From: Peptococcaceae bacterium UBA6116 | GTDB taxonomy: Bacteria > Bacillota > Desulfitobacteriia > Desulfitobacteriales > Syntrophobotulaceae | DNA length: 64,000 nucleotides | Assembly: GCA_002423425.1 (NCBI GenBank) | Contig: DIWC01000014.1 | Coordinates: forward strand, 1 to 64,000 | Direction: 5' to 3' | Made by a program: the position numbers and the translations under genes | The notes under the pieces: model-generated | What the model was told of the DNA's origin: nothing | Seen by the model: only the letters and a program-made list of their open reading frames with translations | The model's database searches: none | Part shown: in pieces, positions 8,164 through 16,766 of the stretch | How positions within the stretch are numbered: the stretch's first letter is position 1 | Layout: the number at the start of each line of letters is the position of its first letter

Positions 8164-9756
8164 TTATGAATTTGATGCGTTAGTAAACGTTATTTCCGGG
8201 TACTTGTCTTTTAACCTGTCCAGATAGTATTCGTCTTCCAAAAGAACGACAAGCTCGTCATCCTGATCTTTGACACAAAGATTTTTTATTCCTTGCAAGT
8301 TGCCGGGGTCAACCGGTTTTTCGCTTTTCACCCAGCGGGCGAGATGATGGGCAAGGTCGTGCAGCCTGACTTTTGTACCGTATTCATTTTCCAAGCGGTA
8401 CGCCAATACCTCAAATTGCAGTCTCCCTACCACGCCGACGATCATTTCTTCCGCCCCGTACATCAAAGTCCGGAAAACCTGCACCGCACCTTCTTCCGTC
8501 AGCTGCGTGATCCCTTTCTGAAATTGTTTGTATTTGGAGACATCAAAATTGATAATTTTTGCAAAATGCTCCGGTGAAAACTTAGGCAGCTTTTCAAATT
8601 CAAACGCACCCTCCTGACAAAGCGTATCACCGATCTTGAAAATTCCCGGATCAAATAATCCGACCACATCTCCGGGATAAGCTTCTTCCATGATGTCACG
8701 GTCCTGAGCCAGAAACTGCTGCGGTTGGGGAAGTTTGATCTTCTTGCCGCTGCGGACATGATTCGCCGTCATTCCCCGCTCAAACCGGCCGGAACAAACC
8801 CTTAAGAAGGCAATGCGGTCTCTGTGAGCAGGATTCATATTGGCTTGAATTTTAAAGATAAAGCCGGAAAAATTCGGATCAGTTGGCTGAATGAAACCCA
8901 TGGTGCTTCTATAGGGTCTTGGCTCCGGTGCCATCACCAGAAACTTTTCCAGGAAGGTCTGAACCCCTATACTGCTCAGCGCGCTGCCAAAAAACACGGG
9001 AGACAATGTTCCCTGCCGGATCATTTCTTCATCATAGGGATCACCGGCGATATCCAGCAGCTCCATATCTTCACACAGTTTTTCATAGAGGCTGGTATCC
9101 AGACGTTCTTTGACAGCGGGGTCTTTTACTCCCCGCTCATCAGCATAAACCGGCTCTCTCTTCAAGCCGTCGTTGCAGTATAGTTCCAGGCAACGGTTCC
9201 GGCGGTCATAGATGGCGCGGAAATCCTTCCCCATGCCTACCGGCCAGTTCATCGGATAGGTGTTAATTCCCAGAACACTTTCTATCTCTTTAAGGACATC
9301 AAACGGTTCTTTGCCATAACGGTCCAGCTTATTAATAAAAGTAAAAATGGGTATCCCTCTCATCCGGCAAACTTGGAACAGTTTGATGGTTTGAGCTTCT
9401 ACTCCTTTGACAATATCGATCAGCATGACGGCACTGTCGGCTGCCATTAAAGTACGGTAGGTATCTTCACTGAAATCCTGATGCCCGGGTGTATCTAAAA
9501 TATTAATATGAATGCCGTTATAGGAAAATTGCATGGCACTGGAAGTTACAGAAATGCCGCGTTCTTTTTCGATCTGCATCCAATCGGAAGTTGCATAGAT
9601 ATTTGTTTTTCTTCCTTTCACGGTACCGGCTAACCGTATTGCTCCGCCAAAATAAAGCAGTTTTTCGGTTAACGTGGTTTTTCCTGCATCCGGGTGGGAA
9701 ATAATGGCAAATGTCCGTCTGGGCATAATTTGTTTCTGTATATTTACATTATCCAT
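8164..9756 (-). CDS. prfC: peptide chain release factor 3
   Basis: This GTPase removes RF1/RF2 from the ribosome after peptide release. The G domain has SHPDAGKTTLTE (residues 20-31), DTPGH (88-92) and NKLD (near 142). The switch region carries the RGISV motif, and RF3-specific domains II and III follow to 530 residues, the normal length. The ATG is preceded by AAAGGAATAA. It is transcribed alone and convergent with rnj. A bidirectional hairpin terminator sits about 100 bases upstream, which isolates it. Confidence 0.96.
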   Translation of the reverse strand: MDNVNIQKQIMPRRTFAIISHPDAGKTTLTEKLLYFGGAIRLAGTVKGRKTNIYATSDWMQIEKERGISVTSSAMQFSYNGIHINILDTPGHQDFSEDTYRTLMAADSAVMLIDIVKGVEAQTIKLFQVCRMRGIPIFTFINKLDRYGKEPFDVLKEIESVLGINTYPMNWPVGMGKDFRAIYDRRNRCLELYCNDGLKREPVYADERGVKDPAVKERLDTSLYEKLCEDMELLDIAGDPYDEEMIRQGTLSPVFFGSALSSIGVQTFLEKFLVMAPEPRPYRSTMGFIQPTDPNFSGFIFKIQANMNPAHRDRIAFLRVCSGRFERGMTANHVRSGKKIKLPQPQQFLAQDRDIMEEAYPGDVVGLFDPGIFKIGDTLCQEGAFEFEKLPKFSPEHFAKIINFDVSKYKQFQKGITQLTEEGAVQVFRTLMYGAEEMIVGVVGRLQFEVLAYRLENEYGTKVRLHDLAHHLARWVKSEKPVDPGNLQGIKNLCVKDQDDELVVLLEDEYYLDRLKDKYPEITFTNASNS

Positions 9757-9858
9757 AGCTTATTCCTTTTTCAATATATTTGCTGCTCAGCCTGCTGTAT
9801 AGCTCTTCGATAGTTTAACTAATTATAATCTGGTATGTCAAGTGGGACTCAAAAGTAA

Positions 9859-9889
9859 AAGCCGGATTCCTGAAAAATCCGGCTTTTTA
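9859..9889 (+). terminator. bidirectional intrinsic terminator
   Basis: AAGCCGGATT (9859-9868) pairs with AATCCGGCTT (9877-9886), and T/A tracts flank it on both sides. It separates prfC from the DUF805-derived microgene, probably ending the latter on the minus strand. Confidence 0.8.
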
Positions 9890-9943
9890 TACTTTGTAAA
9901 GGCATTATAAGGGCTTGTTATTTCTTTTTAGCTATTATTATTT

Positions 9944-10105
9944 TTAGGCTTGTACTTGAGTCTCAGCTTTTGGGTCTTCACCAAATCTGTTTGATCCAGC
10001 TGTTCCAGCAAGACACGTAAGAACTAAAAGCCATATAGTGAATAAATATAACGCTCTGCCGCTAAATTTAGCGTACTTCTTTATTACTCCTAGATACCAA
10101 CTCAT
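9944..10105 (-). CDS. DUF805-derived membrane microprotein (internally deleted)
   Basis: This short gene encodes 53 residues. The start MSWYLGVIKKYAKFSGRA matches the usual DUF805 N-terminus (MxWYLxVLKKYAxFSGRA). It then joins directly to a hydrophobic segment LYLFTIWLLVLTCLAGT and the tail GSNRFGEDPKA, which looks like the last helix and C-terminus of DUF805 proteins (G-T-P-G-x-N-x-x-G-x-D-P). The middle helices of a roughly 110-130-residue protein are therefore missing, in frame. GGGGGA precedes the ATG at good spacing, so it may still be translated as a single-pass peptide. Recognition of the family is from memory of its termini. Confidence 0.65.
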   Translation of the reverse strand: MSWYLGVIKKYAKFSGRALYLFTIWLLVLTCLAGTAGSNRFGEDPKAETQVQA

Positions 10106-10191
10106 AAAAAATCCCCCTTTAAAAATTAATTAAAAATATATATTCTATCATTCCATAATTTTCCTGTATTTCCTTCTAAAATATTCCAATA

Positions 10192-10221
10192 TTTAAAAAA
10201 ACCGGAGCATATTTCAGCTCC
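10192..10221 (-). terminator. intrinsic terminator of the aldo/keto reductase gene
   Basis: On the minus strand GGAGC (10221-10217) pairs with GCTCC (10208-10204), followed by GGTTTTTTT. The stem overlaps the last codon and stop of the aldo/keto reductase. Confidence 0.7.
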
Positions 10222-11338
10222 AATCGCCCGGTACTGTAAGTTCTTTATGTACTTTTTTAAGTAAAACAGGGATATTTAGCTCTTGCGGGCAATGCTCCAG
10301 ACAGATTTCACAGGATATACACTTATCGGCACCGGAACCGGAGGGGAGCAAATTGTCCCGGTACATTCCCTTGTCGACCCAATGGGATTTCATGAGCTGG
10401 TTGCTGTTATAGAGCCTGAATATTTCAGGAATGCTTACGCCCTGGGGACAGGGTATACAATACCGGCAGCTTGTACAGCCGATGCTGTTATTGGACTCAA
10501 AAGCTTCCCGGATCTTTTTTATCAGATTTTGGTCCGCTTCCGACATAACATTGAGTGCGGACTCGTTAAAGATTCGCAGATTATCTTTCAATTGCTCCAG
10601 CGTGCTTGTCCCGCTTAAGATAACGGAAACCTCGGGCATATTGTAGAGCCAACGGAAACACCACTCAACGAGCGTTCGCTTTTCCGGATATTGATTAAGC
10701 AAGTCATATACTGTCTCAGGAACGTTACCCAGCATGTACCCGCCCCTTAAAGGTTCCATGATGATTGCCGCCAGGCCTTTGCCTGCCGCATACTTTAACC
10801 CTTCCATACCTGCCTGCTGGTTTTCATCCAGAATATTGAGCTGGATTTGCGTTATTTCCCAGTCAAAAGCATCAACGATTTGCTTGAATGCCGGCAGCGT
10901 GCCATGAAAAGAAAAACCCTTGTGCCGTATTTTGCCCTTTTGGAGCATCTTATCAAGGAAAGTAAGGCCATCGAATCTTTTAACTTTTTCCCAATTGTCA
11001 TGATTCAGGTTATGAAGAAGATAAATGTCAATGTGATCCGTTCCAAGGCGTTCCAGTTGTTCATCTAAGTATTTTTCGAAGTCCTCATGCCTGCCGATTT
11101 TCCAAATAGGGCTTTTCGTGGCTATAAATACCTTATTCCTATAGCCGTCTTGCAGCGCTTTTCCGGTAATTACTTCGCTGTCTTTATACATGTAAGCGGT
11201 ATCGAGGTAATTGACTCCGTTGTCTACTGCATACCTTACCATTGCGATCGCATCTTCTTCACTTTTAGGGAACCGCATACAGCCAAGCCCAAACCTTGAA
11301 ACCTTGAGTCCCGTTTTTCCAAGGTGCATATATTGCAT
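10214..11338 (-). CDS. aldo/keto reductase with C-terminal 4Fe-4S ferredoxin domain
   Basis: This is a probable NAD(P)H-dependent oxidoreductase of unknown substrate. The TIM-barrel AKR domain (about 1-270) carries the catalytic Asp/Tyr (NYLDTAYMY), Lys (IATKSP) and His (YLLHN). The C-terminus has a cysteine cluster CTSCRYCIPCPQG and then CISCEICLEHCPQ, the CxxCxxCxxxCP pattern of a 4Fe-4S cluster. I chose ATG 11338 (MQYMHLGKTGL) because GGAG lies eight bases upstream and this is the family start. An in-frame ATG 15 bases earlier lacks one. The length is 374 residues. It is monocistronic, with its own terminator. Confidence 0.92.
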   Translation of the reverse strand: MQYMHLGKTGLKVSRFGLGCMRFPKSEEDAIAMVRYAVDNGVNYLDTAYMYKDSEVITGKALQDGYRNKVFIATKSPIWKIGRHEDFEKYLDEQLERLGTDHIDIYLLHNLNHDNWEKVKRFDGLTFLDKMLQKGKIRHKGFSFHGTLPAFKQIVDAFDWEITQIQLNILDENQQAGMEGLKYAAGKGLAAIIMEPLRGGYMLGNVPETVYDLLNQYPEKRTLVEWCFRWLYNMPEVSVILSGTSTLEQLKDNLRIFNESALNVMSEADQNLIKKIREAFESNNSIGCTSCRYCIPCPQGVSIPEIFRLYNSNQLMKSHWVDKGMYRDNLLPSGSGADKCISCEICLEHCPQELNIPVLLKKVHKELTVPGDWS

Positions 11339-11776
11339 GTTAACACGCTCCATTTTATTTAAATCCGTTGATAATAAACCTCAATATGTTTGATATTAAC
11401 ATGAGATACCGTTATTTAACAACAAAAAATAATGCTGCCTGGTTTGAGAATGGTACTGTTTTACTCATGTATGAAGGTCTGCACCGTAACATTGATGAAC
11501 ATGACGGCACCTACAGGATTTCAACATAACCTTCGGTTCCGTTAACCCGTATCCTCTGGTTCGATAAATTTCACAAATCCTTCCGTAAAAGATGCCCGGA
11601 GTAAGGTATAATATATAAATCAACACTCTACAGTGTACTTCTTTGGTTCATCTTCAAAGTAATTGTGAATTTATACAATTTTCCGGTTTTATCCGGTATG
11701 CAGCCTTTTCCTGGGGGCTTATCCAACCTTCTGACGATAATTATATGGGGATTTGTCAATACTTGGTCAATCTTGC
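11339..11776. other. 438-nt stretch without a supported gene
   Basis: A 42-codon frame on the plus strand (11401-11529, ATG to TAA) reads protein-like but has no ribosome site. A TATAAT-like box (GTATAAT) occurs at about 11607-11613 on the plus strand, with a 5-bp inverted repeat ACACT-ctac-AGTGT just after it. Nothing else could be supported. Confidence 0.4.
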
Positions 11777-11807
11777 AAAAAAAAAGCACCTGCCTCTCGG
11801 CAGATGC
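11777..11807 (-). terminator. intrinsic terminator of the 37-residue basic protein gene
   Basis: On the minus strand GCATCTGCC (11807-11799) pairs with GGCAGGTGC (11794-11786) across a GAGA loop, followed by nine T. It lies about 30 bases after the stop of the small basic protein. Confidence 0.9.
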
Positions 11808-11837
11808 TTCATGTTTCCTCAACATATTTTCTCGCAA

Positions 11838-11951
11838 TTAATATGTTTTTTTAGGCTTTTTTACTGGAGCTGTTGAAGCAGATGTTGGGGTAATAGCAAT
11901 TGTTTCGGCCCTCTTCTTTTCTTCCTTTTTCTTAGGACTTTTATCTCCCAT
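11838..11951 (-). CDS. small lysine-rich protein (MGDKSPKKKE type)
   Basis: This 37-residue protein starts MGDKSPKKKEEKKRAE, continues through a Thr/Ser/Ala/Pro linker and ends PVKKPKKTY. The strongly basic N-terminus (MGDKSPKKK) recurs in small uncharacterised proteins of several bacterial phyla, as far as I recall. GGAGGTAG stands upstream of the ATG, and a strong terminator follows, so it looks like a complete transcription unit. It may bind nucleic acid, which is inference from charge alone. Confidence 0.7.
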   Translation of the reverse strand: MGDKSPKKKEEKKRAETIAITPTSASTAPVKKPKKTY

Positions 11952-12146
11952 ATTAACTACCTCCTATCACTCATTAGCTTAAGTATACTCTCTTGCTAAA
12001 ATCACCGCCATCAGCCAAATAGTTTAAAAACTGCCTGGATCGCTTAATAAGCATTCTAATGGTCCCTTACACAACCCTACCTCAGTATTGTTGCCTAGAG
12101 AAGCATATTCCAACCTCAGACAGCCCTAGTAGTTTCAAATCGTAAC

Positions 12147-13712
12147 TTATCCCAGGATTTTGGCCAGATCAGCATCCGGTGTGGTAATCGGTGTAACATT
12201 GAATTTATCTACAAGGACGCTTAGCACTGTTGGAGAAAAGAACGCTGGGATTGACGGTCCGATATAGATATTCTTGATCCCCAAAGCCAGCAGTGTCAGT
12301 AAGATGCAGACCGCTTTTTGCTCATACCAGGAAAGCATCAGGGTCAGCGGCAGATCATTGACACCGCACTTAAACGCCTCCGCCAGTGCCACAGCCACCT
12401 GAATAGCTGAATAAGCGTCATTGCACTGTCCCATATCCATCAGACGCGGCAGTCCGCCGATTTCGCCGATGTTCAGATCGTTGAAGCGGTATTTACCGCA
12501 GCCGAGAGTCAGTACCACCGTATCCATAGGCGTACTCTTAACGAATTCTGTATAGTAGTTTCGTCCTGGCTTCGCGCCATCGCAACCACCTACGAGAAAG
12601 AAATGTTTAATCGCCCCGTCCTTTACCGCATTAATAACTTTATCAGCGACACCAAGAACCGTATTGTGGGCAAAACCTGTTACCATTTCCAATCCACCGT
12701 TGATTCCAACAAAGTTTTGATCCTCAGCATAACCGCCCAACTCAATTGCCATCTTGATTACTGGCGTAAAATCCTTTTTTCCATCCGCCGCTTTGGGAAT
12801 ATGCGCCGCGCCTGAGTACCCTACCACATCAGTCGTAAACACCCTGTCACTGTAAGTCGCTTTGGGAATCATTAAGCAATTGGTTGTGAAAAGAACAGGA
12901 GCCGGAATATTGTCAAATTCTTTCTGCTGATTTTGCCAGGCTGTACCGAAATTGCCTTTTAGATGCGCATACTTCTTCAATTCGGGATATGCGTGGGCTG
13001 GCAGAAGTTCACCGTGGGTATAAATATTAATTCCCTTTCCTTCAGTTTGTTCCAACAACATTTTTAAATCAAACAGGTCATGTCCGGTGATTACGATAAA
13101 GGGCCCTTTTTCTACTCTCTTGGTAACCACAGTCGGCACCGGATGACCATAGGCAGAGGTATTGGCCTCATCCAGCAGGGTCATGCACTTCAGATTGATC
13201 ATGCCGAATTCCATTAATAAACCCAGCCATCCATCGACAGTATGCTCCTCGCCGACGGCCTTCAAGCCCTTGTAGAACCAGGCAGTTACTTCCGGATCCT
13301 CCTTGCCGAGCATATGGGCATGCCAGGCATAGGCAGCCATCCCGCGCATTCCCAAAAGCAATGTCGAACGAAGTGATACAACATCTGGATCCCCAATCCA
13401 TAATTGCTCAGGCGCATAGTCCGGTGCTCCGCCAAGTGCATCCTTTTCCTTATGCACTGCACCGGTTAATAAATCGATCCGGGCCGGATCAAAAGCTACA
13501 TTCGTAACAGTAGTAAACAAGCCTTCCATTACAAGTTCATTTGCTTTGGCGCTTGGTGTCTTCCCCCCAGCTGCCCGAGCTAAGCCAATCAAGGCACAAG
13601 TTAGTTCATCCAACTTGTTGGCTACCTCTGGTTGCTTACCGCATACGCCTATTTTGGTGCAGCCTTTACCACCTGCGGTCTGTTCACACTGAAAGCAGAA
13701 CATGTTTGACAT
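12147..13712 (-). CDS. hcp: hydroxylamine reductase (hybrid-cluster protein)
   Basis: This cytoplasmic iron-sulfur protein reduces hydroxylamine to ammonia in vitro and acts as an NO reductase or S-nitrosylase in other bacteria. The N-terminal cluster ligands are C6, C9, C18 and C24 (Cx2Cx8Cx5C). Later cysteines and glutamates of the hybrid cluster fall in TGHDLFDLK, TTNCLMIP, VGGCDGAKPGR, TLGCGKYRF and LSWYEQKAV. Its 521 residues fit the anaerobe-type Hcp. AGGAGG precedes the ATG. It is divergent from a Crp/Fnr regulator, the usual partner of hcp genes, and likely responds to nitrosative stress. Confidence 0.97.
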   Translation of the reverse strand: MSNMFCFQCEQTAGGKGCTKIGVCGKQPEVANKLDELTCALIGLARAAGGKTPSAKANELVMEGLFTTVTNVAFDPARIDLLTGAVHKEKDALGGAPDYAPEQLWIGDPDVVSLRSTLLLGMRGMAAYAWHAHMLGKEDPEVTAWFYKGLKAVGEEHTVDGWLGLLMEFGMINLKCMTLLDEANTSAYGHPVPTVVTKRVEKGPFIVITGHDLFDLKMLLEQTEGKGINIYTHGELLPAHAYPELKKYAHLKGNFGTAWQNQQKEFDNIPAPVLFTTNCLMIPKATYSDRVFTTDVVGYSGAAHIPKAADGKKDFTPVIKMAIELGGYAEDQNFVGINGGLEMVTGFAHNTVLGVADKVINAVKDGAIKHFFLVGGCDGAKPGRNYYTEFVKSTPMDTVVLTLGCGKYRFNDLNIGEIGGLPRLMDMGQCNDAYSAIQVAVALAEAFKCGVNDLPLTLMLSWYEQKAVCILLTLLALGIKNIYIGPSIPAFFSPTVLSVLVDKFNVTPITTPDADLAKILG

Positions 13713-13811
13713 CTTGTTTCCTCCTCTTTTTTAATAAAATTTATTGGCTAATCTTCCAGAATTCTTCCATCGGTTGAGATGATCAGAACTCCTTTCATTA
13801 AGGTTTGTTCC

Positions 13812-13841
13812 TTGCTTTTGTTGAGATCAGTATACTATAAT
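13812..13841 (+). promoter_or_regulatory. promoter of the Crp/Fnr regulator with overlapping palindrome
   Basis: TTGCTT (13812-13817) and TATAAT (13836-13841) are 18 bases apart. The palindrome AGTATACT (13829-13836) overlaps the spacer and the first base of the -10 box. It could be an operator for autoregulation or shared control of hcp. It does not match the classic TGTGA-N6-TCACA site. Confidence 0.5.
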
Positions 13842-13893
13842 AAAAATAAAAAATCGGTAGCCATAGCAACCAAAAAACGAGGAGTGGGGAATT

Positions 13894-14586
13894 TTGTTTA
13901 AAAATTTTTTACCGGTTTTAGTCAAAACATCTTTGTTTCAGGATATAACAACTGATGATCTTAACACGATGCTCGGCTGCCTCCAACCAAAACTCAGCGA
14001 ATTTAGTAAAAACAATTATATTGCGGTTGCCGGAGACCACTTTGAAAGCATGGGTATCCTGCTTAGCGGGAAAGCTGCCCTGATTAAGGAAAACGCAGCC
14101 GGAAACCGAATGATGATGGCAATTCTTAAACCTGGAGATATTTTCGGAGAAGCAGCGGTATTTTCCAGCAAATCTGTCTGGCCGGTAACTGTTGTCGCCC
14201 AAGAAACCTGCAAGACTATGTTTTTACCCAAGCAAAAAATCCTGGGGGAATGCGCCAATCTTTGCATATGGCACCGGATGATTATAGAGAATATGCTGAA
14301 AGACATTTCCAACAAAACCCTCATGCTCAATAAAAGGATGGAATACCTTTCCATGAAAAGTATGCGGGGCAAACTGAGTTCCTTTTTGCTGGAGCAGTAT
14401 AAAACGAACGGCAATCATACCTTTTTGCTGCCGATGAAACGTAATGAACTGGCCGATTTTCTGAATGTCTCCCGGCCCTCCATGTCCCGGGAAATGTGCC
14501 GGATGCGGGATGAAGGCGTTATCGATTTTCACCGGTCATCCATTCAGATTAAAGATATGAAATCATTAAAAGATATGGTTGAATGA
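13894..14586 (+). CDS. Crp/Fnr family transcriptional regulator (HcpR-like candidate)
   Basis: The 230-residue protein has an N-terminal cyclic-nucleotide-binding-type beta barrel (about 20-125, with GDIFGEAAVF), a dimer helix and a C-terminal winged helix (ELADFLNVSRPSMSREMCRM). There is no N-terminal Fnr-type cysteine cluster. A heme or redox cofactor, as in HcpR/DNR regulators, is therefore possible. The TTG start at 13894 is supported by GAGGAG about nine bases upstream. It diverges from hcp, so control of hcp by NO is the obvious hypothesis. An intrinsic terminator follows at 14607. Confidence 0.9.
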   Translation: MFKNFLPVLVKTSLFQDITTDDLNTMLGCLQPKLSEFSKNNYIAVAGDHFESMGILLSGKAALIKENAAGNRMMMAILKPGDIFGEAAVFSSKSVWPVTVVAQETCKTMFLPKQKILGECANLCIWHRMIIENMLKDISNKTLMLNKRMEYLSMKSMRGKLSSFLLEQYKTNGNHTFLLPMKRNELADFLNVSRPSMSREMCRMRDEGVIDFHRSSIQIKDMKSLKDMVE

Positions 14587-14606
14587 GAACGGACTAATCG
14601 TTGAAG

Positions 14607-14633
14607 ATGGCGGCCAAACGACCGCCATTTTAT
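14607..14633 (+). terminator. intrinsic terminator of the Crp/Fnr gene
   Basis: ATGGCGG (14607-14613) pairs with CCGCCAT (14622-14628), followed by TTTAT, 21 bases after the stop. Confidence 0.8.
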
Positions 14634-14862
14634 AGTTTCTTAAAGTGATGATTTTGATTTCCTCCCGGGAGAGAGAGCCATGTAACTGGGCAAATGATCC
14701 ATAATAGACCGCAATAAACCCGCCGAGGCTGCTGCTGCGATGATATTCACCTAAAATATACAGATCATTATCCATGCTCCGGGTATGTTGTTGGGTACAG
14801 ATATATCGGAATAGATACCAGGGGATTCGGTTATTCAGACAAGCCTCAGAGACACTACTCCA

Positions 14863-15171
14863 TTATTCATTAATCGGTATAACCTGATTGAACAACTCAA
14901 AATCAATGGGCGATGCTACCTCTTTGACTGCTTTTAGGATATAGCCATTATTCTTTTGCAGTTTGATAAGATACTCATATTGACGCTTTGTTCCCTCTTG
15001 CGGAGAATCCAGCATGTAATCAACAATTGCATAATGGATGTCCTTGTTTCCGGTATCTTTGACCAAAAGCTTAACTTGTGGGTATGGTATAACACCGCCT
15101 AAAGCCGGTACGGTATACTTGCCGTTTTGGTAAACCGCAATATCATAGGTTTGATGATTTTTTATTTCCAC
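14863..15171 (-). CDS. C-terminal half of a frameshifted lipoprotein (or coupled gene)
   Basis: This 102-residue frame starts at a GTG inside the end of the preceding lipoprotein gene, with weak CGAGG five bases before it. It lacks any signal sequence although it looks like a secreted beta-rich domain (YDIAVYQNGKYTVPALGG). Removing one A from the six-A run on the minus strand (positions 15163-15158) joins it in frame to the upstream gene, giving a single lipoprotein near 300 residues. A true frameshift, a sequencing error or programmed slippage are all possible. The family is not recognised. Confidence 0.6.
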   Translation of the reverse strand: MEIKNHQTYDIAVYQNGKYTVPALGGVIPYPQVKLLVKDTGNKDIHYAIVDYMLDSPQEGTKRQYEYLIKLQKNNGYILKAVKEVASPIDFELFNQVIPINE

Positions 15172-15757
15172 GCCTCGGAAGCAAAAACTTTTCCAAGGCT
15201 TTCTTATCCTGATCCGATAGTTTTACTCTCTCGGTTTCAATTGGTCTGACAAATGTAAATTTCCCTTCCGGGATTCCCCACATCGGAGTGTCATTCGATT
15301 TATCCCGGGTAATAACAGCTTCAATCTGGCCATTGCTAAAAGCCAATTCGATACTTCCACTATACATCCAGGCATCATCTTTATAAGAAGCCTTTAATTT
15401 CCCGCCTTCAATTTTTCCTGTGAAAGCCACCTCTGCCTGACGGTAGCTTGGCGCTCCCTGCATGGAAAAAATCGTTCCTTTTACCTCACCGTTATGAATC
15501 TCCTTAATATTGATCCCAGTCGATCCGCAGTACTCCATTAATGCTGTCATCCGGTAAAGTTCTTCGTCTTCCGAAACTTTCAGCTTCCAATTCCCTTGAT
15601 AGCTCACAATATCTACTGCATCATTTGCAGTACTATTTTCTTGACCTGAGACTGCAGCGGCCTGCTGATTAACTGTTTCGCTCTTTGAAGTCTGACTGCA
15701 TCCAACAACTAAAGTGAGGCCTAACAATAAGACTAAAAATACGGGTGATCTTTTCAT
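15143..15757 (-). CDS. lipoprotein, N-terminal part
   Basis: A type II signal peptide is clear: KR, a hydrophobic stretch, then LVVGC at residues 16-20, with C20 lipidated. A low-complexity Ser/Gln/Ala linker runs to about 47. A beta-rich domain follows (VSYQGNWKLKV, GEVKGTIFSMQGAPS, AFTGKIEGGKLKASY). The frame ends shortly after LSDQDKKALEKFLLPR, and the probable continuation is in the frame 14863-15171. The protein should be anchored on the outer face of the membrane. Its function is unknown. The ribosome site is weak. It diverges from the M23 peptidase gene. Confidence 0.75.
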   Translation of the reverse strand: MKRSPVFLVLLLGLTLVVGCSQTSKSETVNQQAAAVSGQENSTANDAVDIVSYQGNWKLKVSEDEELYRMTALMEYCGSTGINIKEIHNGEVKGTIFSMQGAPSYRQAEVAFTGKIEGGKLKASYKDDAWMYSGSIELAFSNGQIEAVITRDKSNDTPMWGIPEGKFTFVRPIETERVKLSDQDKKALEKFLLPRRGNKKSSNL

Positions 15758-15866
15758 CTATTGACAATACGACAAAAGACGTATATCCTAAAAATCGATA
15801 TGTGTATTAAAATTTAAAAATACAGTTAATATTATTTGCTTGTTTAGAAACTTCAGGAGTGATATT

Positions 15867-16763
15867 TTGAAACAAAAATATTCGATTATTATAATTCCGC
15901 CTGAACATAATAAACCGTCCCGCCAAATTCAGTTTTCTATAAAAATTAAAAAAGTTATTTTAACAGGTTCTGCTGTTTTCGGAGTACTCTTTTCAGGTAT
16001 TTTTATTCATGATATCTATCAGGCAAACTATATCAAAACTTATAATCAAAAAATTGCCTATGTAGATAAACTTGAAATGGATTTACAAGCTAAAGACCTC
16101 GAAATTGCCCGTCTAAATAATAAGACTGCAGAAATTAATAACAATCTTTCGTCCATTGCTTCTTTAGAGAAAAAAATTACTAGTATCCTTAAGATCAATT
16201 CGCAACCAAGTTCCGAAACCAGCCGCGGCAGTTTCTCACTCCAATCAGTCCCCACAGCTCAAACCCTTGATCAGGCAGGCACATTATTGGATAATCATAA
16301 ACAAGTCATTGAAGACTATTACAATGCCTCTGTTCAATATGAAGACCGGATTAATTGTACACCCAGCTTTCTTCCAGTTGACGGTCCCATAACCTCCCCT
16401 TTCGGCTATCGCCGGAATCCTTTTGGCGGCTATTCAAGTGAGTTCCATATGGGGGTTGACATTGGCTGCGCCTATGGTACACCGGTTAAGGCGACGGCAG
16501 ATGGTACAGTTACCTTTGCTGGCTGGGACAGTGATTTTGGCCAAAAATTGGTTATTAATCATGGTTACGGAATAGTAACCTGGTATTGTCATAATTCGCA
16601 GCTAAACGTAAAAGTTGGCGATAAAGTTAAAAAGGGCCAGATAATATGCCTTAGCGGCAACTCAGGACGGAGTACAGGCAGTCATTTGCATTACACTGTT
16701 TATGTTAATGGTCAGTTGGTTGATCCGTTAACTTTTACATCCAATAATAATAAGGAGCAATAA
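15867..16763 (+). CDS. membrane-anchored M23 family (LytM) peptidase
   Basis: This putative cell-wall endopeptidase cleaves peptide cross-links. It has a cytosolic N-terminus, one membrane helix (about 28-46 in the 298-residue protein), a coiled-coil (about 55-110), then a C-terminal LytM domain with HxxxD (EFHMGVD), the zinc/catalytic HGYG and SHLHY. I chose TTG 15867 because AGGAG is seven bases upstream. The in-frame start 27 bases earlier has none. It sits three bases before a bactofilin gene, an arrangement known from Helicobacter (csd1/ccmA) and other bacteria, so peptidoglycan remodelling guided by the bactofilin is likely. Confidence 0.92.
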   Translation: MKQKYSIIIIPPEHNKPSRQIQFSIKIKKVILTGSAVFGVLFSGIFIHDIYQANYIKTYNQKIAYVDKLEMDLQAKDLEIARLNNKTAEINNNLSSIASLEKKITSILKINSQPSSETSRGSFSLQSVPTAQTLDQAGTLLDNHKQVIEDYYNASVQYEDRINCTPSFLPVDGPITSPFGYRRNPFGGYSSEFHMGVDIGCAYGTPVKATADGTVTFAGWDSDFGQKLVINHGYGIVTWYCHNSQLNVKVGDKVKKGQIICLSGNSGRSTGSHLHYTVYVNGQLVDPLTFTSNNNKEQ

Positions 16764-16766
16764 GAA

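Noticed and set aside
8293..9183. several plus-strand frames across prfC
   Set aside because: They are antisense shadows of a complete release factor 3 gene.
11401..11529. 42-codon plus-strand frame
   Set aside because: It reads protein-like but has no ribosome site, no family and no neighbouring signals.
14566..14775. 69-codon minus-strand frame after the Crp/Fnr gene
   Set aside because: It runs through the intrinsic terminator and into the end of the regulator gene, and it matches no family.
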